This document shows, piece by piece, positions 6,075 through 15,069 of a DNA stretch of 47,602 nt. The notes under the pieces are model-generated. The model was not told where the DNA came from. It ran no database searches and saw only the letters and a program-made list of their open reading frames with translations. The position numbers and the translations under genes are program-made. How positions within the stretch are numbered: position 1 is the first letter of the stretch; every line of letters starts with the position of its first letter. Where the stretch lies: the NCBI GenBank assembly GCA_020201035.1, contig JAIVHO010000003.1:1-47602 (forward strand). Reading direction: 5' to 3'. Source of the DNA: Bacteroidales bacterium (GTDB lineage Bacteria > Bacteroidota > Bacteroidia > Bacteroidales > VadinHA17).

Positions 6075-8981
6075 ATGAATTTCAAAAGAACTCTGCTGCT
6101 GTTGCTGGTAATTGTACCGGTAATTGCTTTTGGTCAGAAGAAGACTCTGTCTCATGATGACTATGATATCTGGAAAAATCTGGGTAGTACCACACTTACC
6201 GATAACGGACTGTGGGTGAGCTATGAGATAAATCCCCAGGAGGGAGACGGCTATCTCTATTACTATAATGTAAAGACGGCCGGACTTGATTCGGTAGCCC
6301 GTGGAACAAATGCTTCATTCGCTCCCGGAACTGAATATCTGGTATATTCCATTAAGCCTGAATTTGCTGTAACTCGTCAGGCAAAAAAGGATAAGAAGAA
6401 GCCGGATGAAATGCCAAAGAATGACCTGGTAATAAAAATTCTTCCTGCCGGTGAAACAACACTGGTAGAGAGAGTTAAGTCCTACCAGATAGCCGCTGAA
6501 GGTGAGCCATGGATGGCGTACCTGCTTGAAAAACCTTTACCTGAAAAAAAGGATAAGGAGAAAGATGGCGAAAAGGAAGAAGGAGAGGAGGCTCCTGAGG
6601 TAGGCCAGGCTGCAACAGCTGGAACAAGCCGTGCAAGAGATGGTGCCTCCGGCGGCAGAAATGGTAACGGGGCCGAAGGAACAGAGCTTGTTATTGCAAA
6701 TCCTGCCCTGTCGCTTAAATACTCTTTTAAGGACGTTACAGACTACAAGGTTGCCGACAATGGATCTGTTGTTGCAATCCTACAGGTTAAGTCTGATACA
6801 ACAAAAATTGATACATATACCGTGTCACTGTTTGATACCGGTAAAAAGAGTGAAGCAGAAATCTTCTCAGGCAAGGGAAACCTTAAGAGCATGACGCTGG
6901 ATGAGAGTGGCAAAAATATTGCATTTCTCTTTACCACAGATACATCCAAGGTGAAGATCTATTCATTATGGTTATCATCTGGTGCTACAGAAGCTGCTAT
7001 GGCAGTGAATTCTGAGACTGCCGGGATGGCTGATGGCTGGAGTGTCAGCGAAAACGGAAGTATCTCCTTTGATGAGGACGGAACTTTCCTTCTCTTCGGA
7101 ACAGCAGAAAAGCCTGTTGAGCAGCCTGAGGATACACTTCTTGATGATGAGAAATCCAGACTGGATGTTTGGAGCTGGCATGACCAGACCCTGCAGCCTC
7201 AACAGAAGGTAAGCCTTAACCGTGACCTTAAAAGCAGCTATATTGCTATGTACAGTATCAAAACCGGTAAAATGTTACAACTGACTGATGAGGAACTATC
7301 ATCGGTACGCGTTCCACTTAAGGGCGAGAGAAATATTGCCCTTGGGTCAGCATCTGAAAAATACGAAATGATGACATCATGGGATGCAAGCAGGTATGCC
7401 GACTATTATATCGTTGATCTCTCTACCGGAAAAAGAACCATGGTTTTTGAAAAAGCTGCTTCCTTAGTTGAACTGTCACCTGCAGGTAAATGGCTTCTCT
7501 ACTGGTCTGTTGAGGGTAAAGGGTGGATGGTAAAACCTGTTGGAGGAGGTGAGGGAAGATCTCTTACCGGTAGCCTTGAGCCTCAGTTTTTTAATGAACT
7601 GCACGACTCCCCCTCAGAACCCCGTCCGTACGGAACAGCAGGTTGGGTAGAGGGCGAAAAGTATCTGCTTGTTTATGACAGGTATGATATATGGAAAATA
7701 GATGTTACAGGTAAGGAGAATCCTGTAAATCTTACTAATGGGTTCGGCCGTGAAAATAATATAACTTTCAGGTACAGTCCACTCGAGGGATCGGGAGGCC
7801 GGTTCCGCGGCCAGAGTGATAAAATATATATTGGTGAAAAGGAGACTCTCCCACTTAGTGCCTCACACGGGTATACAAAACAGTCGGGTCTCTGGAACAT
7901 AAAAGTAAACCGTCCGGCCGACCCCACAAAGGTTGATATGGGTGACTATGCCTACAGGTCAGTGTCAAAGGCTAAGGATGCCGATGTTATGATATTCCAG
8001 AGAGGAACCTACGTTGATTATCCTGAATTGTACGTTAGTAAACCGGACCTTTCGGGGGCTGTTAAGATATCAAATACCAATCCTCAGCAGGAAGAGTATA
8101 ACTGGGGTACGGTAGAACTGGTAGAATGGCGTTCATTTGACGGCCAAATGCTGCAGGGGCTGCTCTATAAGCCGGAAAATTTTGACCCGGAAAAGAAATA
8201 TCCCATGGTGGCATACTTCTACGAGAGAAGCTCTGACGGCCTCCATAACTACATGGCTCCGGCACCAAGTGCATCAACCATTAACCGTACATACGCGGTA
8301 AGTAACGGTTATCTGGTGTTTGTTCCGGATATTCCCTATATAATCGGTTATCCCGGACAGAGTGCCTACAATGCCATTGTAAGTGGTACATATGCCATGA
8401 TGGACCAGTTTGATTTTATTGATCCGGACAGGCTTGGACTCGACGGACAGAGCTGGGGTGGTTACCAGATAGCTTACCTTATAACCCAGACTGATATGTA
8501 CAAATGTGCCTTCTCAGGTGCTCCGGTAAGTAACATGACAAGTGCCTATGGTGGCATACGCTGGGGTTCAGGGATGAGCCGTATGTTCCAGTATGAGGAG
8601 ACCCAGAGCAGAATTGGCGGAACCCTTTGGGAGAAACCAATTCATTATATAGAGAACTCTCCGATATTCTATGTTCCCAAGGTGAATACACCGGTTCTTA
8701 TTATGCATAATGATGAGGATGGCGCTGTACCGTGGTATCAGGGAATCGAATTTTTTGTGGCTCTGAGACGCCTGGGTAAACCGGCATGGATGCTTTCATA
8801 TAATAACGAGGATCATAACCTTGTCAGAAGGCCAAACCGCAAGGATCTTTCAATAAGGAAAATGCAGTTCTTTGATCACTACCTTATGGGTAAACCGATG
8901 CCTTACTGGATGGAGAATGGTATCTCCCAGATTGAGAAATCAAAGGGGGTGAAGGGTTATGAGCTGATAGATAATCAGTAA
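6075..8981 (+). CDS. Secreted prolyl-oligopeptidase-family (S9) serine peptidase
   Basis: A 968-residue exported peptidase of clan SC. Residues 1-20 form a signal peptide ending at AFGQ. A beta-propeller-like region follows, then an alpha/beta hydrolase domain from about residue 700. The triad is Ser793 in DGQSWGGYQ, Asp882 in NDEDGAVPW and His914 in NNEDHNLVRR. Such enzymes cut short peptides in the periplasm. Residues 153-203 are an unusual insertion: first Lys/Glu-rich (EKKDKEKDGEKEEGEE), then Gly/Ala/Ser/Arg-rich, inside an otherwise normal propeller segment. The gene is monocistronic, with its own promoter and a strong terminator directly downstream. Confidence 0.92.
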   Translation: MNFKRTLLLLLVIVPVIAFGQKKTLSHDDYDIWKNLGSTTLTDNGLWVSYEINPQEGDGYLYYYNVKTAGLDSVARGTNASFAPGTEYLVYSIKPEFAVTRQAKKDKKKPDEMPKNDLVIKILPAGETTLVERVKSYQIAAEGEPWMAYLLEKPLPEKKDKEKDGEKEEGEEAPEVGQAATAGTSRARDGASGGRNGNGAEGTELVIANPALSLKYSFKDVTDYKVADNGSVVAILQVKSDTTKIDTYTVSLFDTGKKSEAEIFSGKGNLKSMTLDESGKNIAFLFTTDTSKVKIYSLWLSSGATEAAMAVNSETAGMADGWSVSENGSISFDEDGTFLLFGTAEKPVEQPEDTLLDDEKSRLDVWSWHDQTLQPQQKVSLNRDLKSSYIAMYSIKTGKMLQLTDEELSSVRVPLKGERNIALGSASEKYEMMTSWDASRYADYYIVDLSTGKRTMVFEKAASLVELSPAGKWLLYWSVEGKGWMVKPVGGGEGRSLTGSLEPQFFNELHDSPSEPRPYGTAGWVEGEKYLLVYDRYDIWKIDVTGKENPVNLTNGFGRENNITFRYSPLEGSGGRFRGQSDKIYIGEKETLPLSASHGYTKQSGLWNIKVNRPADPTKVDMGDYAYRSVSKAKDADVMIFQRGTYVDYPELYVSKPDLSGAVKISNTNPQQEEYNWGTVELVEWRSFDGQMLQGLLYKPENFDPEKKYPMVAYFYERSSDGLHNYMAPAPSASTINRTYAVSNGYLVFVPDIPYIIGYPGQSAYNAIVSGTYAMMDQFDFIDPDRLGLDGQSWGGYQIAYLITQTDMYKCAFSGAPVSNMTSAYGGIRWGSGMSRMFQYEETQSRIGGTLWEKPIHYIENSPIFYVPKVNTPVLIMHNDEDGAVPWYQGIEFFVALRRLGKPAWMLSYNNEDHNLVRRPNRKDLSIRKMQFFDHYLMGKPMPYWMENGISQIEKSKGVKGYELIDNQ

Positions 8982-9010
8982 TTTCCTGATTGCACCATTG
9001 ATGCAGAGAT

Positions 9011-9049
9011 AAAAAAACAGGGAGTTCCTTTCGGACTCCCTGTTTTTTT
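9011..9049. terminator. Bidirectional rho-independent terminator
   Basis: AAAAAAACAGGGAGT pairs with ACTCCCTGTTTTTTT around a 9-nt loop. It has a T tract in both directions, so it can end both the S9 peptidase transcript and the convergent DEAD-box transcript. Confidence 0.88.
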
Positions 9050-9053
9050 GTGC

Positions 9054-9141
9054 TCTGCTGTCGCTGTCGCTGTCGCTCTGCTGCTGCCGCTCTGTTGCTA
9101 CTGCCGCTGTTGCTGTTGCTGTTGCTATCGCTGTTGCTGTC
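9054..9141 (+). repeat. 6-bp microsatellite (GCTGTY)n downstream of the DEAD-box gene
   Basis: Imperfect hexamers GCTGTC and GCTGTT with scattered substitutions. Read on the minus strand, this is the region just after the helicase stop (TAG 9174-9172). There it stays in frame and stop-free, coding for a Ser/Asp/Asn/Arg-rich string. Confidence 0.85.
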
Positions 9142-9171
9142 GCTCTGACTGCTTTGCGGACGCTCAGCTAC

Positions 9172-10968
9172 CTATGTTCTTTTTCTCTTAGCCGGTCTGT
9201 TGCTGCCGGAGCTGGCTCTGCTGTCGTTCCTTTTGTCGGCAAAACGCCCCTTCCCCTTGTTCCGGTTACTGTATACAGAATCCTTCTTCTTTTTGGGTTT
9301 ACTGTAACCTCCACCGTATTCCCTCTTGCTCCTGTACTCATCACGCTCGGTTTTGGTATCAGGATTCGATACCTGTACAGTCACTGGCATCTCATTATAT
9401 ACAGCTCCTTCAAAAACCCTTAAAAGCTGCTTTTCAAAATTGCTGTCGGCCTCGAAAAATGAAAAATTTCTCTGGATATCGATTTTGCCGATACTCATAT
9501 TGCGTTCCCTCAAATTCTCATTGATAAGGGATATCAGTCCGGTAACATTAATATCATGCTTTGATCCTAAATTGACATGGTAACGGGTATATGTTGTCTT
9601 ACCCTTGCTGCCCCTTCTTTCATGTGAGGAGTCTCCGCCCGATTTAACATTCAGGTCTGTTGCGTTCCTGTAATACTCGAGAAAGCGGTTAAACTCGAAG
9701 GATACAAAATGTTTTATTAGCTCATCCCTGTCGAGCCACTCAAGCTTCTTGAATATGACCGGCATAAATTTCTCAATAAGCGATTCGTCAACCTCAACCT
9801 TTTCAACTTTGTCGATCAGGTGGAAGAGCCTCTTTTCGCATATCTCCTTTCCTTGAGGAATCTCCTTTAACTCAAATTTCTTGCCTATGCTGCGCTCAAT
9901 CTCCCTTATCCTTCCACCTTCACGTGAGTGTGTTATGGTCATACAGATACCCGACTTGCCCGCCCTGCCAGTTCTGCCACTCCGGTGAATATACACCTCA
10001 TGGTCGTCGGGCAGGTTATAGTTGATGATATGGGAAAGGTCTGTTACATCAAGTCCGCGTGCAGCAACATCAGTTGCTATCAGCAGCTGCAGGTTGCGGT
10101 TGCGGAAACGCTGCATCACACTGTCGCGCTGTGGCTGTGACAGATCGCCGTGAAGAGCATCGGCATTATAGCCATCTGCAATAAGCTTTTCAGCTACCTC
10201 GCGGGTTTCAGCCCTGGTTCTGCAAAAGACTATACCGTAAATGCCGGGATTTATATCTGCCAGTCTCTTAAGCGCCACGTAACGGTCGGCAGCCCTTACT
10301 ACATAATACCAGTGTTCTACATTTGCGGCGCCTGCATTCTTTTTACCCGCAGAGATCTCCTCGGGGTTGTTCATATATGTTCCGGCAATCCTTCTTACTC
10401 CGTCAGGCATCGTAGCCGAGAAGAGAAGAGTCTGCCGTGCAGGGGGTGTAACTGAAAGTATCTCGTCCAGATCATCACGAAATCCCATGTTAAGCATCTC
10501 ATCTGCCTCGTCAAGGATCAACCACTTAATCTTTTCAATCTTCAGGATGCCCCTTCTGATCATATCAAGGGTTCTTCCGGGTGTGCCAACAACAATATGG
10601 CTCCCCTGCTTAAGTGATTTCATCTGGGGAACAATGGATGCTCCACCATAAATGGGGGTTGTAACAAAACCCTGAGTGTACTTTGAGAAACTGTTTAGAT
10701 CTCCGGTTATCTGCATGCATAGCTCTCTGGTTGGACAGAGAATAAGAGCCTGTACATCTTTAACCGTTCTGTCAATCTGCTGAACCAGCGGAAGGCCAAA
10801 GCCGGCCGTTTTACCTGTCCCTGTCTGGGCAAGTCCGATAATGTCGCGGGTTGAGCCCAGAATTGCAGGAATAGTTTTTTCCTGAATGGGAGTGGGGCTA
10901 ACAAATCCCATTTCACCAATCGCCTGCAGGATCTGATCGCTGAGGCCATAATCTTTGAATTGTTCCAT
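9172..10968 (-). CDS. DEAD-box ATP-dependent RNA helicase (DeaD/CsdA-like)
   Basis: It unwinds RNA, probably in ribosome assembly or cold adaptation. At 598 residues it contains a Q-motif region (FVSPTPIQ), motif I AQTGTGKT at 47-54, motif II DEAD at 153-156, SAT at 184-186, and motif VI HRSGRTGRAG. A DbpA-type RNA-binding domain lies near residues 455-540 (YTRYHVNLGSKHDINVTGL), followed by a basic, Ser/Gly-rich tail ending RPAKRKRT. Beyond the stop the frame stays open through a microsatellite whose translation (NSGSSNRAAAE) echoes the tail (SSGSNRPAK), so the stop may once have been further downstream. The ATG start has a promoter about 60 bp upstream. Confidence 0.95.
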   Translation of the reverse strand: MEQFKDYGLSDQILQAIGEMGFVSPTPIQEKTIPAILGSTRDIIGLAQTGTGKTAGFGLPLVQQIDRTVKDVQALILCPTRELCMQITGDLNSFSKYTQGFVTTPIYGGASIVPQMKSLKQGSHIVVGTPGRTLDMIRRGILKIEKIKWLILDEADEMLNMGFRDDLDEILSVTPPARQTLLFSATMPDGVRRIAGTYMNNPEEISAGKKNAGAANVEHWYYVVRAADRYVALKRLADINPGIYGIVFCRTRAETREVAEKLIADGYNADALHGDLSQPQRDSVMQRFRNRNLQLLIATDVAARGLDVTDLSHIINYNLPDDHEVYIHRSGRTGRAGKSGICMTITHSREGGRIREIERSIGKKFELKEIPQGKEICEKRLFHLIDKVEKVEVDESLIEKFMPVIFKKLEWLDRDELIKHFVSFEFNRFLEYYRNATDLNVKSGGDSSHERRGSKGKTTYTRYHVNLGSKHDINVTGLISLINENLRERNMSIGKIDIQRNFSFFEADSNFEKQLLRVFEGAVYNEMPVTVQVSNPDTKTERDEYRSKREYGGGYSKPKKKKDSVYSNRNKGKGRFADKRNDSRASSGSNRPAKRKRT

Positions 10969-11026
10969 TTTGATGGTCTGATAAGCAGACCGGAAGAGTA
11001 TTAATTTATAATTTTAAACTGGGGTG

Positions 11027-11034
11027 CAAAGGTA
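11027..11034 (-). promoter_or_regulatory. -7 promoter element of the DEAD-box gene
   Basis: The minus strand reads TACCTTTG, an exact TAnnTTTG match. The predicted leader is about 50-55 nt, long enough for regulation, but I see no clear structure in it. Confidence 0.55.
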
Positions 11035-11060
11035 TGATAAATATTTGATTAAAAATAGGT

Positions 11061-13436
11061 TCAGTTCAATATATTGCCGATTTTCATCCCGAAATATATC
11101 ATTCTTGGATTTCCCGGACCGTACATATATCCGGGATCCCTCCTTACTCCCCTGTCTGCATCACTCTGGTACGAGTTGAAAATATTTTTAATACCTGTAT
11201 ATAGCTGCAGAGAAGCCCCGTTAATCTTTATGGTATAACTACCCTTAACACCGATATCGAAAAACGGATCTGACTTTCTCAGCTCTCCCTCTCCGGGGTC
11301 TGGCTGGTTGAGACCAAAATAGGGGATAAGCATTGTTCCGGTATAGTTACCTGTTGCCGAAAGTGAGATCTTACTGGTTGGAGTTGATCTGACAGTAATA
11401 TATCCATATGTTGCCGGTGTCCGGAGCATCTCGTCTGAGTTAAACTCCTGCGGATTATCATACCTGCTGATCTGGGCCGTAAATCCTGATTCAATATTCA
11501 GACCTTTTATGCTGGCAACATTTAGTTCCACATTAACTCCGGCTACTGTTGCGCCTCCCTCTGCATTTATCCTGGTATAGGTTGCAATATTGTTCTCATC
11601 CGGCTCACCGAATTCATTTGTGAACGGATCAAGGAGTCGGGTCGAAAAGAGCTCCATCAGCATATCTGACATAAAGGTACTGGTGCTGAAGTTGTATGTT
11701 GCTGACAGCATCCAGCTGTGACTCGTCTCCTGTTTAAGATCTGGAGAATTACGGTGGATAACCTTTCTCAGTCCTGACGTTTCGATATGCAGATCTTCAT
11801 CAAAAATCTGCGGCGCCCGGTAACCCTGCGAATAGCTGGTACGCAACTGCGCCCTTCCGTTGAAATCATACCTGAAAGTAATTCTGGGACTGAATACATT
11901 TCCTGAATTATTGTTTCCGCTGTTGCTGTTGTCTGAAACTGAGTAACGATCATACCTCATACCCGCTGAAACATTAAGATTGCCCAGTTCTGCTTCATAT
12001 TGAGCGAACAATCCTGTTGTAAGAGTTTTCTGATCAGCAATTTCAGTCCCCGGAGCAATGGGGATGGAAACTATTGAATCGTTTTCAATCACTGCGTTGT
12101 CAAAGTCCTGGTATGATAATTTACGGTCGTTAAGTTTTGCCCCCCTTACCTCGGCACCAGTTGTAAGAGTTCCGCTTTTGAAGTGGCCGGTGTACTGTGT
12201 GCCTACTGAATAGTCAGTCTCATCAGTTATCCCGTAGTCTTTCAGAGACCTTGAAGCGCCGTAATATGAGTCTCTTGTCACACTCATGCCGGAAACATAT
12301 ACAGACCACAGATCGGTCTCCCTGAAAAACTGGTCATACGTTACAGCGCCGCTGATCATATTGTGTTCTACTGCTTCAGAGATGTCTGATGTGTGAAGGG
12401 GTTCCCCGAAACCGTTTCCGCCCCTTCTCTTTTCGCTTATAACAAAGAGGTCTCCTGATATCTTGCTTCTGAATCCAAACCTGTGAAACAGTCTTGAACC
12501 AATTGTTTTGTTGCTTATTGATGTGAGCTCACTGTAACCGTCATTATTGGAATCCCACGGACTCCTGTCACGGTAAAAGCCATAAAGCGACATACCGGTC
12601 TTGTTGTCACCTGAAACTGCTGAGGAATTGAAAGTGATATTGAAATCCGGAGCAGGATCTCCCGCTTCCTTTACACCAGCGCCTGTCAGTGTATAACTCA
12701 TCCCTGTTTCATATGAGTTGGTGATGGGATCTTTGAGTATGAGATTTATTGTTCCTGCAATGGCATTGCTCCCGTAAAGAGCAGAACCACCACCTCTTAC
12801 CACCTCAATACGCTCAATCATATTGGAAGGGATCAACTCCAGTCCGTAAACACCTGCCAGTCCTCCGAATACAGGCTTGCTGTTTATCAGAATCTGTGAA
12901 TAGGGTCCTTCAAGTCCGTTCATCCTAACCTGGTTGAATCCGCAGTTCTGGCAGTTGTTTTCCATGCGGAGCCCCGGTGTAAAATTAAGTCCTTCACCAA
13001 GCGTAACAGATTGTGATGCTGAAAATATTTTCGGGGAAATAGTGTTGACAATTACTGATGAACTGCTTCTGTCTTTCTCATTGCGGTTTCCTGTAATAAC
13101 AACCTCCTCAAGCCCCAGAATATCTTCTGATATATCAAAATTGACCTCAAGGGTGATATTGTTTTTAATTTTAATCTCCTTTTCCATGGGTCCGTAGCCC
13201 AGTGCCTGAACCCTGATGATATGAGTGCCTGCAGGCAGGTTGATAAGATTATAATGACCTGTTTCGTTGGTCATGGTGCCAATGGTTGACCCCTTTATAA
13301 TTACAGTGGCAAATGGTATGTGCTCTCCCTTGCAGATAACATGGCCGGTTACATTTGCATCTGTTCTCGTTGTTTGGCCCGTCAGCATAAGGGTATGCAG
13401 TAAAAGCAGAAGGGCGATCGTATATAGTTTATTCAT
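11061..13436 (-). CDS. TonB-dependent outer-membrane receptor (plug with NCQNCGF motif)
   Basis: Outer-membrane importer of about 791 residues. I chose the ATG at 13436 because it gives a clean signal peptide (MNKLYTIALLLLLHTLMLTGQ); the longer frame upstream lacks one. After it come a carboxypeptidase-regulatory-like domain (GHVICKGEHIPFATV) at about 30-105, a plug (GLEEVVITGN to GTINLILKDP) and a 22-strand-type barrel ending in PRMIYFGMKIGNILN. The plug holds two cysteines in NCQNCGFNQVRMNG. The next gene upstream on the same strand codes for a small His-rich membrane protein, so a metal or metal chelate is a plausible substrate. That is inference; heme, siderophore or cobalamin remain possible. 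Confidence 0.9.
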   Translation of the reverse strand: MNKLYTIALLLLLHTLMLTGQTTRTDANVTGHVICKGEHIPFATVIIKGSTIGTMTNETGHYNLINLPAGTHIIRVQALGYGPMEKEIKIKNNITLEVNFDISEDILGLEEVVITGNRNEKDRSSSSVIVNTISPKIFSASQSVTLGEGLNFTPGLRMENNCQNCGFNQVRMNGLEGPYSQILINSKPVFGGLAGVYGLELIPSNMIERIEVVRGGGSALYGSNAIAGTINLILKDPITNSYETGMSYTLTGAGVKEAGDPAPDFNITFNSSAVSGDNKTGMSLYGFYRDRSPWDSNNDGYSELTSISNKTIGSRLFHRFGFRSKISGDLFVISEKRRGGNGFGEPLHTSDISEAVEHNMISGAVTYDQFFRETDLWSVYVSGMSVTRDSYYGASRSLKDYGITDETDYSVGTQYTGHFKSGTLTTGAEVRGAKLNDRKLSYQDFDNAVIENDSIVSIPIAPGTEIADQKTLTTGLFAQYEAELGNLNVSAGMRYDRYSVSDNSNSGNNNSGNVFSPRITFRYDFNGRAQLRTSYSQGYRAPQIFDEDLHIETSGLRKVIHRNSPDLKQETSHSWMLSATYNFSTSTFMSDMLMELFSTRLLDPFTNEFGEPDENNIATYTRINAEGGATVAGVNVELNVASIKGLNIESGFTAQISRYDNPQEFNSDEMLRTPATYGYITVRSTPTSKISLSATGNYTGTMLIPYFGLNQPDPGEGELRKSDPFFDIGVKGSYTIKINGASLQLYTGIKNIFNSYQSDADRGVRRDPGYMYGPGNPRMIYFGMKIGNILN

Positions 13437-13437
13437 T

Positions 13438-13506
13438 GAAATGAATCTGTATAAAGTTATTTTGTAAAAGATTATTTTCAGAAAATGAATCTGTAAAAAG
13501 TTGTCC
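13438..13506 (+). repeat. 46-bp direct repeat at the TonB receptor 5' end (two copies)
   Basis: GAAATGAATCTGTATAAAG near 13438 and GAAAATGAATCTGTAAAAAG near 13483 are related copies about 46 bp apart. The first begins immediately upstream of the receptor start codon (minus strand). The copies would be in the leader. Confidence 0.6.
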
Positions 13507-13650
13507 GGTAAATTTTTTAATTGGTGGAAAGTTGATCTGAAATGTGCTGAAGTCCGTTGATGGTTCAGCAAGCGTCTCGGTGTATCCGGCTGGCCTCCCG
13601 CAGTTTTATCAATGTACTGGGATTAAATGCTGAATGAAACAGGTGCTTTT

Positions 13651-13740
13651 TAAGCAGTATCTCTTCAGGCCCGGTTACTTAACAAAGTATCTCTGACGGC
13701 CTGATTACTTAAAAAGCATCTCTTCAGGCCCGGTTACACT
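13651..13740 (+). repeat. 30-bp tandem array, three units
   Basis: Units at 13651-13680, 13681-13710 and 13711-13740 share the core GTATCTCTTCAGGCCCGGTTAC. The array fills most of the 328-bp gap between the His-rich gene and the TonB receptor, 25 bp after the stop of the former. No gene is seen in the gap. Confidence 0.9.
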
Positions 13741-13764
13741 GTGTAACAACTTTCCTGTTGTTTT

Positions 13765-14121
13765 TCAGATCAAAGGAGGGGACCTGCCTGTTGTGTGGGG
13801 TGCAATACCAGAGATGATAGTGCGTGATGGCGTGAAAACGGTTGCTACAGATGCGATATTACCTGCTGCTATTACCAGCAGGGTAAGCATAACCAGTAGT
13901 GAAAGGGATGATATTAAAACCATCTCGAGCCTGTTGTGGTCATGCTGCTTTACCGGACTCGAATCGCCGGTTCTGTCAAAAGGATGAGCATGGGTTACAA
14001 TACTGCCGTTATTAAGGGCATGATTATGAGTATAGCGTATATTGTTGTACGAGATCAGCAAAATAATGCTGCTCATTAGCAATACTCCAACCTCTCTTGT
14101 TATTTTATTCACAACATTCAC
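13765..14121 (-). CDS. Small membrane protein with His-rich periplasmic loop
   Basis: A 118-residue protein that I cannot name. It has a membrane segment at about 12-25 (VGVLLMSSIILLISY), a loop rich in His (YTHNHALNNGSIVTHAHPFD and KQHDHN), a second membrane segment at about 68-90 and a short polar tail. Such loops can bind transition metals. It lies upstream of a TonB receptor on the same strand, so a role in metal sensing or handling is a reasonable guess. The start is GTG. An ATG 4 nt further in is out of frame and hits a stop at once. The GTG lies 5 nt after a TATATTTG element, which predicts a leaderless message. Confidence 0.72.
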   Translation of the reverse strand: MNVVNKITREVGVLLMSSIILLISYNNIRYTHNHALNNGSIVTHAHPFDRTGDSSPVKQHDHNRLEMVLISSLSLLVMLTLLVIAAGNIASVATVFTPSRTIISGIAPHTTGRSPPLI

Positions 14122-14126
14122 GGATG

Positions 14127-14134
14127 CAAATATA
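14127..14134 (-). promoter_or_regulatory. -7 promoter element 5 bp before a GTG start
   Basis: The minus strand reads TATATTTG, then CATCC, then the GTG start. The predicted transcription start coincides with, or lies within a base or two of, the start codon. Confidence 0.55.
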
Positions 14135-14345
14135 GTAAAGATTGCTTAAGGCTCTATTGTGATTAATTAATTCATTTTCTGCAGTAGAGGTTAAAAAAGG
14201 TTAATACTGCTTATCTGTTAATTATCAATATGACGGTTTTATCGCAGGCAGTTTTTTTCCGGGTTAGTTCGTATCCCATGCCCACAACTGTCTGCCGATT
14301 CCCGTGGAAATTCCGGAGGTTTAAATATCTTTGGCTATTCTCCTC

Positions 14346-14375
14346 TTGTTCCCAAACGTGTTTTTCTTATTTTTA
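14346..14375 (+). promoter_or_regulatory. -33/-7 promoter of the CvpA gene
   Basis: TTG at 14346-14348, a 19-bp spacer, then TATTTTTA at 14368-14375, one mismatch from TAnnTTTG. Spacing and -33 fit the Bacteroidota pattern. The ATG follows 16 bp later. The rest of the gap 14122-14345 is AT-rich with no visible gene. Confidence 0.5.
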
Positions 14376-14391
14376 CAATCAAAGATCTCAG

Positions 14392-14940
14392 ATGAATTTT
14401 ATTGATATAATTATTCTGCTTCTGTTGGCCTGGTCTCTGATAAGGGGATTTAAAAACGGATTGTTTATTGAAGTTGCATCAGTTGCAGCGCTGATACTTG
14501 GTATATGGGGATCAATTCGTTTCTCAGGATTCACCACTCACAAACTGATAGAATTGTTTGATATGCAGAGCGAGTATCTGGGCCTGATATCTTTTATAGT
14601 GACGTTTGTGATAATAGTGGTAATGGTACACTTCCTTGCCAGAGTAATTGACAAACTGATGAAGGCAGTGGCACTTGGGTTTGTTGTCAGAATACTGGGA
14701 ATGGCATTTGCACTGATAAAAGTAGTTCTTATACTGAGCATTTTCTTTGTAATTCTGGAAACGATCGATCACAACAAAAAGCTGCTGTCGCGTGAATCGG
14801 TAGAATCGTCACGGCTATATCGACCAGTAGCCGATTTCGCTCCAATGCTGTTCCCTATTATTGAGGGGGGTGATCTTCTTGAGAGCTTCAGGAACCTGCG
14901 CGGAAGGCAGGCAAAAAATGGTGAGGAGATAACTATTTGA
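14392..14940 (+). CDS. CvpA family membrane protein
   Basis: A 182-residue inner-membrane protein of the CvpA family, named for colicin V production and thought to act in cell-envelope homeostasis. The family start NFIDIIILLLLAWSLIRGFKNGLF is present, with membrane helices at about 3-16, 26-45, 60-83 and 100-125. The polar C-terminus ends RQAKNGEEITI. The ATG at 14392 gives the standard length. The frame is open further upstream, but those codons look non-coding and would precede the promoter. It is followed by a separate promoter for tyrS. Confidence 0.88.
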   Translation: MNFIDIIILLLLAWSLIRGFKNGLFIEVASVAALILGIWGSIRFSGFTTHKLIELFDMQSEYLGLISFIVTFVIIVVMVHFLARVIDKLMKAVALGFVVRILGMAFALIKVVLILSIFFVILETIDHNKKLLSRESVESSRLYRPVADFAPMLFPIIEGGDLLESFRNLRGRQAKNGEEITI

Positions 14941-14995
14941 CATTTACCTTCATCCTGTTAATGGAATCCCTGATATATGTATCATTCAATATTCC

Positions 14996-15003
14996 TATCT
15001 TTG
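14996..15003 (+). promoter_or_regulatory. -7 promoter element upstream of tyrS
   Basis: TATCTTTG matches TAnnTTTG exactly. It predicts a leader of about 150 nt for tyrS that would contain the 20-bp repeat array. Confidence 0.5.
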
Positions 15004-15069
15004 CGGTTTCTTTGTATTGCGAAAGATGAGATAGTATAATATTCGCGGTTTTTTACTATTGAAAGGGCC

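Noticed and set aside
13437-13571. Longer N-terminus of the TonB receptor starting near 13571
   Set aside because: The added residues are not signal-peptide-like, whereas the ATG at 13436 gives a clean one.
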